Shown: positions 47,046 to 58,330, counted from the first letter of the stretch. The stretch is DNA of 64,000 nt from Dasypus novemcinctus (GCF_030445035.2 NC_080677.1:110787263-110851262), one strand, 5' to 3'. A program made the numbers and translations. The notes: a model not told the origin generated them from the letters alone.

Positions 47046-47318
47046 ATTGAGACCTCGTTGAATGATACACTTTAAATGGCATAGTTTATTCCACATAAAT
47101 GATACTTCAATAAAGTTAATTAAATTACAAACATAACAATGAGTAATATTTTGTTCCCCTACATCTTCAAAAATATTTGATATGATCAGACCTTATGGTT
47201 TTTGATAACCTATTGGTTGTGAAACAGAGCTTCATTCTTATTTTCACGTTCCTTTTTAGCCGTGAGACTGCATGTCTTCTCTGGATTGTTGACCATTCCA
47301 TTTCCTTCTGTGTGCTCC
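47046..47318. other. Unassigned AT-rich sequence
   Basis: No recognised feature. Confidence 0.4.
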
Positions 47319-47775
47319 TGTAGCAGTCTGATGTAGTTATGAATTCCAAAAATAGATATTGGATTATGTTTATAATCTGGTCTATTACTGGGCATGATTG
47401 AGTTATGATTAGGGCTTTGATTGGACGACATCATCAGGGCATTGTAAAAATGGCATGGCAAAGGGCAGAGTTGGAGCTTTTGATGTGAGGGTTTTTGATG
47501 TTGGAGTTTTGATGTTGGAGTTTGATGCTGAAGCCTTAAGTTGGAGCCCCAGGAAGTAAGCTCACAGAGGAAAGAGAAGCCAGCCCCAGGAAGAGAGGAA
47601 TCCTGATCCCAGGAAGAAGCAAGCCTGGGAAGGAAGGAAACTTGAACCCAGAGAGAAGCAAGACCCGGGAAGGGAGGAACCCAGGAAGCCTGAACCCTTA
47701 CAGCCATTGGCAGCCTTCTTGCTCCAACACATGAAAACAGACTTTAGTGAGGGAAGTAACTTATGCCATCTGGAC
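47319..47775 (+). mobile_element. Second Xenarthra-type LTR
   Basis: Starts TGTAGCAGTCTGATG; includes 'gggcatgattgagttatgat', short internal 'gatgttggagtttt' repeats (47487-47530) and 'gtgagggaagtaacttatgc'. It resembles an abundant armadillo LTR type. Its 3' end is lost or diverged. Confidence 0.6.
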
Positions 47776-47984
47776 CCTAGTTGAAGGCCCTTGTGCAGCA
47801 TGATGAGTGCCCACCCATCTAACACCCACCCTCCAAACCCCTATTCTCTAACCCCCACCCCCATCCAATTACTATGCAGCCTGGGGACATGCAGGAGATG
47901 TGCAGGAGCATATTTCCCAGTACTGAGTTGTCCTAACTCATTTAACCCTCAGGAAAATGCTCTGAGGTCAATGGTATTTGTACT

Positions 47985-48290
47985 TAAGGAAACCTCAATC
48001 AGAATGGGTTTAGTTCCATTACTGGAGTCCTTTATAAGAGGATGAAATTCAGATAAAGAGAGAGAGAAAACCATAGGAAGCAAAAGAAGCTGAAAGCAAC
48101 AAAACCTGGTAGAGAAGGAAGAGACCAGAAGACACTACCATGTGCTTTGTCATGTGATGGAGGATCCAAGGCTCACCTTGACTTGGACTTTGTTTTAGCC
48201 TCAAAACCATAAGCTAATAAATTCCCATTGTTTAAGCCAACCCATTTCATACTATTTGCTTTAGCAGCTTAGGAAACAAAAATAATATGT
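47985..48290 (+). mobile_element. Partial Xenarthra-type MaLR-like LTR
   Basis: 'ccattactggagtcctttat', 'gaaagcaacaaaacctggta', 'taaattcccattgtttaagc' and 'caacccatttcatactattt' match the 3' two-thirds of the LTR at 45731. The 5' part is missing. Confidence 0.75.
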
Positions 48291-48559
48291 AAAACAATCT
48301 TAGAACTTCTGGGAAGATGGCAGACTAGAAAAATACAGGACTCTCTTCTCCTCCAGAAAAGTAGCTAGAGGACACGCTGAAACAGCTTAAAAAAAGATCT
48401 TCTAGGGTTTAGGACACCAGGTTTAGGACACCGTCTGAAGGAGAGAGGAACCAAGGAGGAAAATTGACACCATCCTCCACACTAAAGACTCTTCAGAATT
48501 TAAGGCTTCTGGACCTGCTGCTACAGGTAAAGGGGGATCTCTTTCCTGGGACATAACTC

Positions 48560-48960
48560 CCCAGGAAAGAAGAGGAGAGGGAAACAGCCTAAGACTGACT
48601 GAGCTTATGACTCACAAATTTGGTCTGCTGTGTCCCACCAGCCCTTCCAGGCTGGGTGGGACCACACAGTGGTTTGACCTGGGAGCCTATGAAGAACTGG
48701 AGAAATCTGACCCTCACAATCTTCATCTCTTCTAGCTGGGACTGTTGTTGAGGGTGCTCCAAGAAAGGGGGGAGAGAGGGACACAGCCTAAGGCTGACTC
48801 AGCTTTTGACTCACAAATTTGGTCTCCTGTGCCCCACCAGTCCTTCAAGGCTGGATGGGGCCACACAATTGTTTGCCTTGGGAGCCGGCAAGGGGCTAAA
48901 GATATGCAACCTCCCAATTTCCTTCTTTACTAACCAGGACTGATTGCTGGGAACTCAGAA
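48560..48960 (+). repeat. ~199-bp tandem monomers in the L1 5' UTR
   Basis: 'cagcctaagactgact' at 48585 recurs as 'cagcctaaggctgact' at 48784 (199 bp). 'gactcacaaatttggtct' occurs in both monomers. The block 'ggactgttgttg' at 48739 recurs as 'ggactgattgctg' about 198 bp on, giving two whole and one partial unit. Confidence 0.85.
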
Positions 48961-49446
48961 GGGAGTGGAAATATTTCCTAGCCAGGAAAAGGGAGGGGCT
49001 GCCAGAGAAGCCTGGAGAACTGTCTCAAAGAAAGTTTGAATCACAAGGCTCCTAGCCTCCAGACAGGAAGTTCTATAACATTGATCTGGTCTGTGTGCAA
49101 CAAATACACTCCAATCAGGCATTGAACTGAGAGCTGCCAAAGAATGCCATCTGCCTGTAGACCAAGGAAGTGCATATGATAAAACTAAAAATAAGTAGAG
49201 GCTTTCTCCAACCCCTATAGCCTCCCTCCCCAAGACCTTAGGAAGTGAGTCTACAACCAATTACTGGGTCCAGTGCCAAGTTTTGAGCAACCAGGAGGGA
49301 CAATCCTGACAATCCAGGTTGAGCCAGGAATTAAAGAGCAGTGGTAACACACAGCCTCCTTCCATGAAATCCCTACAAAAGAGAAAGAAATTGAGCATCT
49401 GAGTAAACTACATCCTAATTAGCGGCCTAGACAGCAGCAAAAAATT

Positions 49447-50780
49447 ATGAGTCATACTAAGAAAATAGAAGACATGCCCAAGAAGAGGAATATAGCAGAG
49501 CTTCAGAAGAGATGTAAACTTTCAGAGAACTAATCAGTGAGATGGGCAAAAGTTTCCCAAATGAAATTAATGAGTTGAGAGACAATATGGTTAAAGACAT
49601 AATTGACATCAAGAAGACATTGAATGAGTGCAAAGAAAAATTTGAAATCCTGAACAGAAAAGCAGCAGAACTCATGGGAATGAAAGACACAATAGGCAAG
49701 ATAAAAAACACACTAGAAGGAAGCAGATTTGGCTCAATGGATAGAGCATCTGCCTACCACATGGGAGATCCAGGGTTCAAACCCAGGGTCTCCTGACCCA
49801 GGTGGTGAGCTGGCCCACATGCAGTGCTGGTGTGCGCAAGGAGTGCTGTGCCACGCAGGGGTGTCCCCTGTGTAGGGGAGTCCCATGCGCAAGGAGTGCC
49901 CCCATAAGGAGGGCCACCCCATGCAATAAAAAGTGCAGCATGCCCAGGAGTGGCTCTGCACACATGGAGAGATGATACAGCAAAATGATGTAACAAAAAG
50001 AGACACAGATTCCCAGTGCCACAGACAAGAATCCAAGTGGGCATAGAAGAACACACACAGTGAATGGACACAGAGAGCAGACAATTGGGGAGGGGGAGTG
50101 AGAAATAAATAAAATAAATGTTTAAAAAAAACCCATGAGAGGCATACAACAGCAGACTGGAAATGATAGAAGAAAGAATAAGTGATACCAAGGACAGAAC
50201 AGTTAAAATTGAAGAGCGACAAGAAGGGAAAAAATTGAGCAGAGGTTCAGAGAGTTGAATGACAACACAAAATGCAACAACATACATGTCATGGGTGTTC
50301 CAGAAGGAAAAGAAAGGGGAAAAGGGGCAGAAAGAATATTTGAGGAAATCATAGCTGAGTTATTTCCCAACTCTCATGAAAGAAATGAACATACATGTCC
50401 AAGATGCATACCATACCCCAATCAGAATAAATCTGAATAGACCTATTCCAAGACACATAGTACTCAGAATGTCGAATGTCAAAGACAAAAAGAAAATTCT
50501 CAGAGCGGCAAGGGAGAAGCAAACCACATGTATAGGGGACATCCAGTAAGACTTAGTACAGAATTCTCTTCAGAAATCATGAAGGTGAGAAGACAGTGGT
50601 ATCATACAATTAGGATACTGAAAGGAAAAACTGCCAGCTGAAAATTCTTCATCCAGCAAAATTGTTCTTCAAGTATGAAGGTGAGTATAAAATATTCACC
50701 AAGAAACAGAATCCAACTTTTCAGGAAATATTAAAGGAAGTCTTAGAATCTGAAAGAAAAAGACAGGAGAGAGAGGCTTG
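49447..50780 (+). pseudogene. L1 ORF1 remnant
   Basis: ORF1p is the L1 RNA-binding chaperone. A likely start at 49447 is followed by a lysine-rich leader and a stop after about 28 codons. Later frames give a coiled-coil-like stretch (49542-49720) and, after the SINE insertion, a recognisable RNA-recognition segment at 50255-50440 with NNIHVMGVPEGKERGKG and FEEIIAELFPNS. At least one stop, one frameshift and the SINE at 49719 destroy it. Confidence 0.8.
49719..50130 (+). mobile_element. DAS-type SINE within L1 ORF1
   Basis: Head 'agcagatttggctcaatgga', B box 'ggttcaaaccc' near 49774, standard body and tail. Decayed flanks 'acacactagaagg' and 'acccatgagagg' probably represent the duplication. 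Long minus frames here (162 and 177 codons) are artefacts. Confidence 0.9.
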
Positions 50781-52596
50781 AGGGCGAGTATAGAAGAAAG
50801 AATAGCAGAAAGGATAGCCAAAGGAGTAAAAAGACAGACAAAAATATGATATGACATATGAAAAGCAAAGAATAAAATGGTGGAAGTAAATAGTGCATTT
50901 ACAATAATATCATTTAATATGAATGGATTAAACTCCCCAATCAAAAGATACAGGCTGACAGAATGTATAAAAAACATGAGCAATCCATATGCTGCTTACA
51001 AGAAACTCACCTTAGACCCAGGAGTACAAAATGGTTGAAAGTAAAAGGTTGGAAAAAGATACTCCATGTGAATAGTAACCAAAAAAGAGCAGGGGTAGCT
51101 ATATTAAGTTCAGACTTTAACATACAATAAAGTTGTAAGAGATATAGAAAGCCATTATTTATTAATAAAAGGGATAATCCACCAGAAGATATAACAGTCA
51201 TAAATATCTATGCACCTAACTAGGGTGCCCCAAAATACATGAGACAAACTCTGGGAAAACTGAAGGGAGAAATAGACATCTCTACAATAATTATTGGAGA
51301 CTTCAACACCTCACTCACATCATGAACTAAGCAACCAGACAGAAGATGAAGGGGAGCAGAGAACTTGAACAATATGAGTTAGACCTAACAGACATATACA
51401 GAACACTGCATCCAGATTCAGTGGGTTATAAATTCTTCTCAAGTGCCATGGATTTTTCTCCAGGATAGACCACATGGTAGGGACAATGCAGCTCACAATA
51501 AATTTTAAAAGATCGAAATTATATAAAACACTTTCTTAGGTCATAATGGCATGAAACTGGAAATCAGTAATAGACAGGAAGTAAATTTGCAAATGTGTAG
51601 AGGCTAAACAACATGCTCCTAAATAATCAGTGGTTCAAAGAAGAAATTGCAAATGAAATCAGCAAATATATTGAGATAAATGAAAACAAGAACACAAGTT
51701 ACCAAAATTTATGGGATACAGTGAAGGCAATCTTGAGAGGGAAATTTATAGTTCTAAATGCCTATATTAAAAAAGATAAAAGACCTAAACCAAAAGATTT
51801 AACTGAACGACTAGAGAAATTAGAAAAAGAACAGTAAACCAATCCCAAAACAAGCAGAAGGAAAGAAATAATAAAGATTAGAGCAGAAATAAATGAAATC
51901 GAGAACAACAGCAACAACAACAAAATAGAGAAAATTACCAAAACAAAATCTGGTTCTTTGAGAAGATCAATAAAATTGACAAATCCTTAGCTAGACTAAC
52001 AAAGAAAGGAAGAGAGAAGATGCAAATAAATACAATCAGAAATGAAAGGGAGGAAGTTACAACTGACCCCACAGAAATTAAAAGAATCATAAGAAGATAT
52101 TATGAGAAACTGTATGCCAACAAACTAGACAACCTAGATGAAATGGACGAATTCCTAGAAATGCACAAACAACCTATACTGATACTACAAGAAATACAAG
52201 AACTTAAAAAACCAATCATTCAAAGAAATTGCATCTGTCATCAAAAATCTCCCAACAAAGGGAAGTCCTGGACCAGATGGCTTCACAGGTGAATTCCACC
52301 AAGCATTTCAAAAAGAATTAAAACCAAACCTGTTTAAACTCTTCCAAAAAATTGAAGATGAAGGAAAATTACCCAACACATTTTATGAAACCGACATCAT
52401 CCTAATACAAAAGCCCGATAAAGATACTACAAGAGAAGAAAATTACAGACCAATCTCTCTAATGAACATAGATGCAAAAATTCTCAACAAAATACTTGCA
52501 AATTGAATCTAACAGCATATCAAAAGTCTTATACATCACAACCAAGTGGGATTTATTCCTGGTATGCAAGGTTGGTTCAACAATAGAAAATCAATC

Positions 52597-52712
52597 AGGG
52601 AAGTGGTTGTGGCTCAAGCAATTGAGCTTCTGTTTACCATGTGGAGGACCTGGGTTCAATTCCTGGACTTCCCCCCCCCCAAAAAAAAAAAGAAAAGAAA
52701 AAGAAAAAAGGC
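52597..52712 (+). mobile_element. Left part of a compound SINE in L1 ORF2
   Basis: tRNA-like head 'aagtggttgtggctcaagca', B box-like 'gggttcaattcctgg', then a C10 run and A-rich sequence. The L1 duplication 'aaaatcaatc' (52587-52596) and 'aaaagcaacc' (53349-53358) match at 8 of 10, so this piece and 53222-53348 are probably the two ends of one insertion. Confidence 0.7.
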
Positions 52713-52717
52713 GTCTC

Positions 52718-53221
52718 AGGGAAATGGATATGGCTCAACCAATTGGGCTCCCATCTACCATATAGGAGGTCCAGGGTTCAATGCCCAGGGCCTCCTGGTG
52801 AGGGCAAGCTGGCCCACACCGTGAGCTGGTCCATGCAGAGTGCCAGCCCATGCTAGAATGCTGCAGTGCCACCATGCAGGAGTGCCCCTTGCATGGGAAT
52901 GCCACCCAGCACAGGAAAGATGCCTATACAGGAGTGCCAGCTGATGCTGAGAGCTGGTGCAGCAAGATGATGCAACAAAAGACACAAAGGAGAGAAAATA
53001 AGAAGACGTAGCAGAACAGGGAATTGAGGTGGCACAAGAGAGCAATCGCCTCTCTCCCACTCTGGAAGATCCCTGGATTGGTTCCTGGAGCTGCCTAATG
53101 AGAACACAGACACAGAAGAACACATAACAAATGGACACAGAGAGCAGACAATGGGAGGAATGGGGGGGGGGGGTGTGGGTGGAGGGAGGAGAAATAAATA
53201 AAATAAATCTTAAAAAAAAAA
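52718..53221 (+). mobile_element. DAS-related SINE, second subfamily, nested
   Basis: Head 'gggaaatggatatggctcaa', B box-like 'gggttcaatgcccagg', body with 'tggtgcagcaagatgatgca' and the second-subfamily block 'gaagatccctggattggttc', tail 'gagaaataaataaaataaat' and poly(A). Same subfamily as 46173-46580. Confidence 0.85.
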
Positions 53222-53348
53222 ATTCATCCCAGTCTGGCGCAGAGAGGTGCAAATCCCCAAACAGCATGGAGAGGTGCAGGACCCCGTGTGGTGAAGTGAT
53301 GCACCAAAAAGATGATGACACAACCAGATTGGGGAAAAAAAAAAAAAG
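53222..53348 (+). mobile_element. Right part of the compound SINE
   Basis: 'agagaggtgcaaatccccaa', 'gcaccaaaaagatgatgaca' and a final poly(A) look like a SINE 3' end; L1 ORF2 resumes immediately after. Confidence 0.55.
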
Positions 53349-53817
53349 AAAAGCAACCAATGTAATATACCACCTTAACAAATTGAAGGGAAAAAAGCAC
53401 ATTATCATCTCAATCAACATGGAAAAGGTATTTGACAAAATCCAGCATCCTTTTTTGATAAAAACACTTCAAAAGATAGGAATAGAAGGAAAATTCCTCA
53501 ATATGATAAAGGCATATATGAAAAGCCCACAGCCAATATCATACTCAATGGGGAAAGGTTGAAAGCTTTCGCTCTAAGATCAGGAACAAGACAAGGGTGC
53601 TCAGTGTCACCATTGCTATTCAATATTGTACTAGAAATTTTAGCTAGGGCAAGTAGACAAGAAAAAAAATTAAGGGCATCAAAATAGGAAAAGAGGAAGT
53701 AAAACTCTGTTTGTGGATGACATGATCCTGTACTTAGAAAATTCTGAAGCATCCATGACAAAGCTACTTGAGCTAATAAATGAGTTCAGCAAACTGGTAG
53801 GCTACAAGATTAATCTA

Positions 53818-53960
53818 GTCCTGGGCTTTTCTGTTTTTGTTTGTGGTAAGGTTTTTGAGTACTAATTCAAGCTCTCTATTGTTAGTGGTCTATTCAGATT
53901 TTCTATTTCTTCTTGAGTTAGTTTCAACTGTTTGTATCTTTCTAGGCATTTGCTCACTTA
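53818..53960 (-). mobile_element. L1 ORF2 fragment, antisense
   Basis: Reversed L1 ORF2: 'gtcctgggcttttctgtttt', 'tattcagattttctatttct' and 'tcttgagttagtttcaact'. This ORF2 region is already present in the plus-strand L1 (about 52150-52280), so it comes from another copy. Confidence 0.8.
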
Positions 53961-54280
53961 ATCCAGCCTATATAGGTTTTTGGCACACAATCTATCACTG
54001 CTTTTTCCTATGTGCCTGAGGGAAGTAGAACAATGCTGTGTCTCTCCCTGTTTTATACTCCAGAGTAAGAGACCCAGTGTATTAGTTAGGATAACCATCT
54101 GCTTGCTGAAGGGATGCTCAAATAATAGGAACCTAAGAAAAATGGAAGTTTATCTTGGCTAGGCAGCAGTGTGTACTGGGCAGGGCAGGCTGAAGTGCCT
54201 GGGGGAGCAGCTGCGAAGGCGCGGGCTTGTGCACCTGAGTCCATGTGGGGTGGAGGAGCAGGGTGCTGTGCGGGGTTGCA

Positions 54281-54696
54281 ATGGTGGAGCTGCAGCTGCT
54301 CCACATGCAGATGGCAGGGGACACCATGGTGAAGAGCCTGGAAAGAGAGAACATCTGGAAAATGCAGGGAATCATGTTCGGCATAGTGCCTGCTGTTGCA
54401 AGGACAGCCAGGCAGCCATGCAGCAGGTACATCAGTGCATTCAGCACTGCCATGCACCTCTGACTCAAGCCCAGGCCCTGGTGATCAGTGAGCTGGAGAA
54501 GTTCCAGGACTGCCTGGCCCCTGTGCACCATGCATTGCAAGGACAAAGTCAAAGACTCGATAGATGCAGGGAGTAATGAGCTTCTGTGAAGTGGCAGCTG
54601 GAGAGCTGTGAGACCAAGTGTGTGGATGACCACACACACCTCATCCCATCCATGACTATGAAGATGAAGAAGTCTCTCTCATCCATGGGGAAATAA
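54281..54696 (+). pseudogene. FAM136A: FAM136A processed pseudogene
   Basis: FAM136A is a small mitochondrial protein of conserved length (about 138 residues) and this region follows it end to end without introns. The start at 54281 gives MVELQLLHMQMAGDTMVKSL and continues to KMQGIMFG, then a frameshift near 54383 moves to a frame with DSQAAMQQVHQCIQHCHAPL and ISELEKFQDCLA. A second shift near 54513 gives CTMHCKDKVKDSIDAGSNEL, and a third segment gives TKCVDDHTHLIPSM, ending at a stop at 54694. At least three frame changes make it non-functional. GC-rich 5' sequence (54175-54280) may be copied 5' UTR. Sister copies elsewhere in the genome are expected; the retrocopy's ends and target duplication were not identified. 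Confidence 0.88.
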
Positions 54697-56600
54697 GCAT
54701 CTTGGCCAGCACCATCAGGGAGAAGAGCAGGAATCTTTTAAAAAGAGGACTGGGAATTTTGGTCTTTTAAGTGAAGTTTAGGAATGAAGAAATTGAGGGC
54801 GGATGGCAGCGAGGCTAAGGAATATGGCACCTGTCTCTGAACACATGAAAAGTGAAATGGAAAACTGGTGCTAAAATTTGTATCAGAGATAGCACAGGAG
54901 AGTTTTTTAAAAGACTAAATTTCATGGGACTAGTGCTTGCCCTGGCAGTGGGACAATCCTTTGCTGTATAAAACCAGAGCCCTCCAACCTACTAGTTTCT
55001 TCAAGATACAGAGATACTAACAGTCTGGTAATATCCTCTAACTTGCCTGTTTAAGGAGAGGTATCGCATGTTTGTTACCAGCCTCCTGTTTACCAGAAGT
55101 ATCATCACAACATTTTCCATAAATTGTAAAACAAAATCCATGAGGTCACTGATTCAGAAGGGGAAAAGGGTTTCTCAGTCTCTGATATACTTCATTTTGT
55201 TTTACATAAAAGGGCTTGAAATTGATTAAGATGTGGAGTTGTGAGCAAGGGTGCTTGAATGAGAACATCGAAAGGCTTCTTGTAGATACTCTTACCTGAC
55301 CATCAAGATATAGTTGTGTTTTTCTTTAAATTCTCACACATTACATCTTTCAGCCTGGAGTCCCTGCAAAAACATGAGAAGCGAAGTCACAGCAGGTGTG
55401 GGAGGAAAACTTCTCTCTCACGGACTGTTGTGATGGCCCCGGCACTGTCCACAGGAAGCAAAAGGACAATCTTGCAGTGACCCTGTCCCCTTGGAGGGGA
55501 AGGGTGTTTTGGTAGCGATATATATACCAATATCTTGGACTTAACAGTGAAAGAGGGAAAAAAATGTTTATCATTATCTAAAGTGAAAGTGGACCAGCCT
55601 AATATGTCTGCTCATAATCTTCAGGGATTCAGATTCCTTCCACCTCTTGCTTGGCCATCTTTAAAGTTTGTCATCCATTACTGTCCATGATAGATACTCC
55701 AATTCCTGCTGCCATGTATGCTTTTCAGCCAGGTCTAGAAGAAAAAGGAAAAAGGAAGAATAAAGTCTTACTTTTCAGGAGTATGGCCTGGTAGTTTCTA
55801 GCATAATTTCCAGTTACATCCCATTGACTTGGCCATATCTAGAGTGAGAAGAGGGATTTAGTTAAAAATAATGTAGCTATATGCATATAACAAAGATTAG
55901 AAAGATTTAAGCTAAAATGCTAGTAATGGTTATTTTGGATGGTGGGATTTCTGTGCTTCCCATTTTCCTGTAGCTTGCTTTTATTTCACAGATTTTACAA
56001 TGACTTTGCATTATTTTATAATAAGAAAAAAAGGTATACAAATCATGCTTTGGAAGACTAATTGATGACATTTAGATGCTCACAATATAGTATTACCTGA
56101 GAAGAAAAAGATAAACAACAGCTGTGAGGGTTTCCCCTCTTCCTTGGCAAGCCAGAACTTGAACAAGAAAACACATTGAACTTTTCTTTTCATCCTTTCT
56201 CACTCACTTCTCTGCAAAAGAGAATGAATGAGTCACTTGACTTGTGAGATCTTTGGATCAGACTCCCATCATTCTTCGTATGTCCTTTTCAAGGAGCTGA
56301 AGTGTCCATTCCTAGGGCAACAGTCCCACATGTTGTGGAGAGGCTGCCCCACGGGAGGTCAGCCCCTGTCCCCAGTCATGAGCTGGTGCCAGAGCTGCCT
56401 TCTGAGGTCTGTCTGCTCTGTCCCTACTCTTGGAAATCAAAGAATATGAGGCAGGAACTTGCAGTGTTTGCTTTGAAAAGCCAGGCTGAGGATTGAGTGA
56501 TGATGGGATGAGAACTAGAAGGCCTATTTGGCCACAAGGCCCACCCTTGTTCTCCAAGCTAACTCTGCCAGCATTAAAGTTGGTATTTTCATCTTTATCT
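54697..56600. other. Unassigned; may include retrocopy 3' UTR
   Basis: No repeat or frame is recognisable. The first several hundred bases may be copied FAM136A 3' UTR, with a possible 'aataaa' at 55760-55765, but this cannot be verified here. Confidence 0.35.
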
Positions 56601-56611
56601 GAAACCTATGT

Positions 56612-57029
56612 GGTTTTTTGTTTAGATTTTAAAAAAAATTTATTTCTCTCCCCTTCCTCCCTCCCCAGTTGCCTGCTCTCTGTGTCCATTTGCTGTATGT
56701 TCTCTATGACCGCTTCTATCCTTACCAGTGGCACCGGGAATCTGTGTTTCTTTTTGTTGTGTCATCTTGTGTCAGCTCTGTGTGTGTGTGGTGCCATTCT
56801 TGGGCAGGCTGCACTTTCTTTCGTGCTGGGTGGCTCTCCTTATGGGGCGCACTTCTTGCACGTGGGGCTCCCCTACGCGGGAGACACCCCTGTGTGGCAC
56901 AGCACTCCTTGCGCGCATCAGCACTGTGCATGGGCCAGCTCCACACGGGTTAAGGAGGTCCGGGGTTTGAACTGCACACCTCCCATGTGGTGGGCGGACA
57001 CCCTGTCCATTGGGCCAAGTCCGCTTCCC
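56612..57029 (-). mobile_element. DAS-type SINE, antisense
   Basis: Reversed head at the right end ('gccaagtccgcttccc'), perfect 11-bp duplication 'gaaacctatgt' at 56601-56611 and 57030-57040. The 188-codon plus frame 56493-57059 is an artefact of this SINE. Confidence 0.93.
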
Positions 57030-57040
57030 GAAACCTATGT

Positions 57041-57920
57041 TTATTCATCAATTGAATAAAAAACTCAGGAGGGAAGAAGAGTGATTGATAATTATCTATC
57101 TTCAGTAGTAGCAGTATCTATAAATGAATGCAATTTTATTTTATATATTTAAAATCATACCTCTATAGATATAAATGAATTGTATATATTATGTATCACA
57201 AGAATTCTGGAAGAAAATACATTACAATATTAACAGTGATATATCTCTGGATATTGGGATTGTGTGTCCATTTATTTATACTCTTTGTAATATACTACAT
57301 GAGAATGGCCTACTTTGTAATCAGAGAGAAAATGAACATTTATTAATTTTTTTAAAAAAACAAAGTACTGTCCTCTGAGATTGCCCTATAAAAACAGACT
57401 GGGAACCAGCTCTGGCCTGTGCTACCTTCAGGCTAATCTAGTCTCTGTTTCCTTGCATCCTTTGGGAGTGACAGTTTTCCCAAATAAAACTCTGGAATAA
57501 TCAGAAGAGGCATGTAGAGCTGGTCCTTTTATAGTTTTGGGAAATGAGATGCTTTATCTTCTACCATTGTGTGTGCCATTTGTATCAGTTGGAGAACATT
57601 TATGTTGACTGGTTCTATCAGTTAAGGTCTGGTCAGGGAAATAAAAACATAATTAACATATAGGATTTAATATAAGAAATTATGTCAGGTGTTGGAGAAC
57701 TGAAAAAGCAAAAAGGGAACATAGAGGTAGAACAGAAATAGTCGCAGCAGGAAACAGCTGCCATCCCTAGGGCCGGGGGATTGAAGGGAAGAAGTTGGGG
57801 TATTAAGAACTTAAGAGCTTAGAAGAAGAGACCTACAGAGTTGGGACCTCAGGAGCAAAGACGATAGCAAAATGCAAAATAATTGGGAAGCAATGAGTTT
57901 GGATGCGTATTACCTTTGGC
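57041..57920. other. AT-rich sequence with a possible LTR promoter remnant
   Basis: 57387-57394 'tataaaaa' and 57483-57488 AATAAA, 96 bp apart, with 'tctctgtttccttgcatcct' between, look like the promoter/polyadenylation part of an ERV LTR. 57625-57780 resembles an unidentified interspersed repeat ('ggtctggtcagggaaataaa'), possibly related to 63330-63840. Confidence 0.35.
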
Positions 57921-57924
57921 TTTT

Positions 57925-58330
57925 GGTTTTTTATTCACAAGGAGTCTAAAAATAGTACAGAGAGGCTGGGTGTATCAACCACCCAGCTTCCCCCAACAGT
58001 GACATCTTGTGTTACTGTAGTACATGATCAAAACCAGGAAAAAGATTGGTACAAGAAAATTAATTAGACTACAGAATTTACTTGGATTTCACCAGTTTAT
58101 GCATGCACTCAATTTTTTTTTTGTATTATGTTTTTGTGTGTAATTCTATGACATTTAACATCTATATAGATTCACGTAGCCACCACCACAATGTAGATAC
58201 AAAACTATTCTACAACCACAACAAATGAATTTCCTTGTGCTACCCATTTATAGTCACACCCTCACTCCTCTTCCCTAACCCCTGGCAACCATTAGTCTGT
58301 TCTCCTCTCTTTAATTTTTAAATATAATTT
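57925..58330 (-). mobile_element. L1M 3' UTR, antisense
   Basis: 'aatagtacagagaggctggg', 'cttcccccaacagtgacatc', 'catgatcaaaaccaggaaaa' and 'ttggatttcaccagtttatg' match antisense L1M 3' UTR; 'caaccattagtctgttctcc' closes it. Confidence 0.8.

Larger units (their letters stand above)
48305..53817 (+). mobile_element. 5'-complete but inactive L1
   Basis: Begins 'gggaagatggcagactagaa', a typical L1 5' end. The 5' UTR to about 49446 has tandem monomers; ORF1 remnants run 49447 to about 50780 and ORF2 remnants from 50877. It is cut off inside the reverse-transcriptase region at 53817, so RNase-like, C-rich and 3' UTR parts are absent. SINEs interrupt it at 49719-50130 and 52597-53348. Stops and frameshifts make both frames non-functional. 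Confidence 0.9.
50877..53817 (+). pseudogene. L1 ORF2 remnant (endonuclease and reverse transcriptase)
   Basis: Starts at 50877 and soon reads SFNMNGLNSPIKR, the start of the APE-like endonuclease domain. Further on, ANKLDNLDEMDEFLEMH (52118-52168) and the [16 protein letters not shown] motif (around 52549-52596) belong to the reverse transcriptase. The catalytic loop reads FVDD near 53710-53721 in place of the usual FADD. Many stops and frameshifts and the compound SINE at 52597-53348 show it is dead; it ends at 53817. Confidence 0.85.

Noticed and set aside
49734-50287. 162- and 177-codon minus frames with cysteine-rich repeats
   Set aside because: Antisense SINE body; near-identical peptides recur in every SINE copy.
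52755-53438. 227-codon minus frame
   Set aside because: Antisense of the nested SINE cluster and L1 ORF2.
56493-57059. 188-codon plus frame
   Set aside because: Mostly antisense SINE translated into the flanking DNA.
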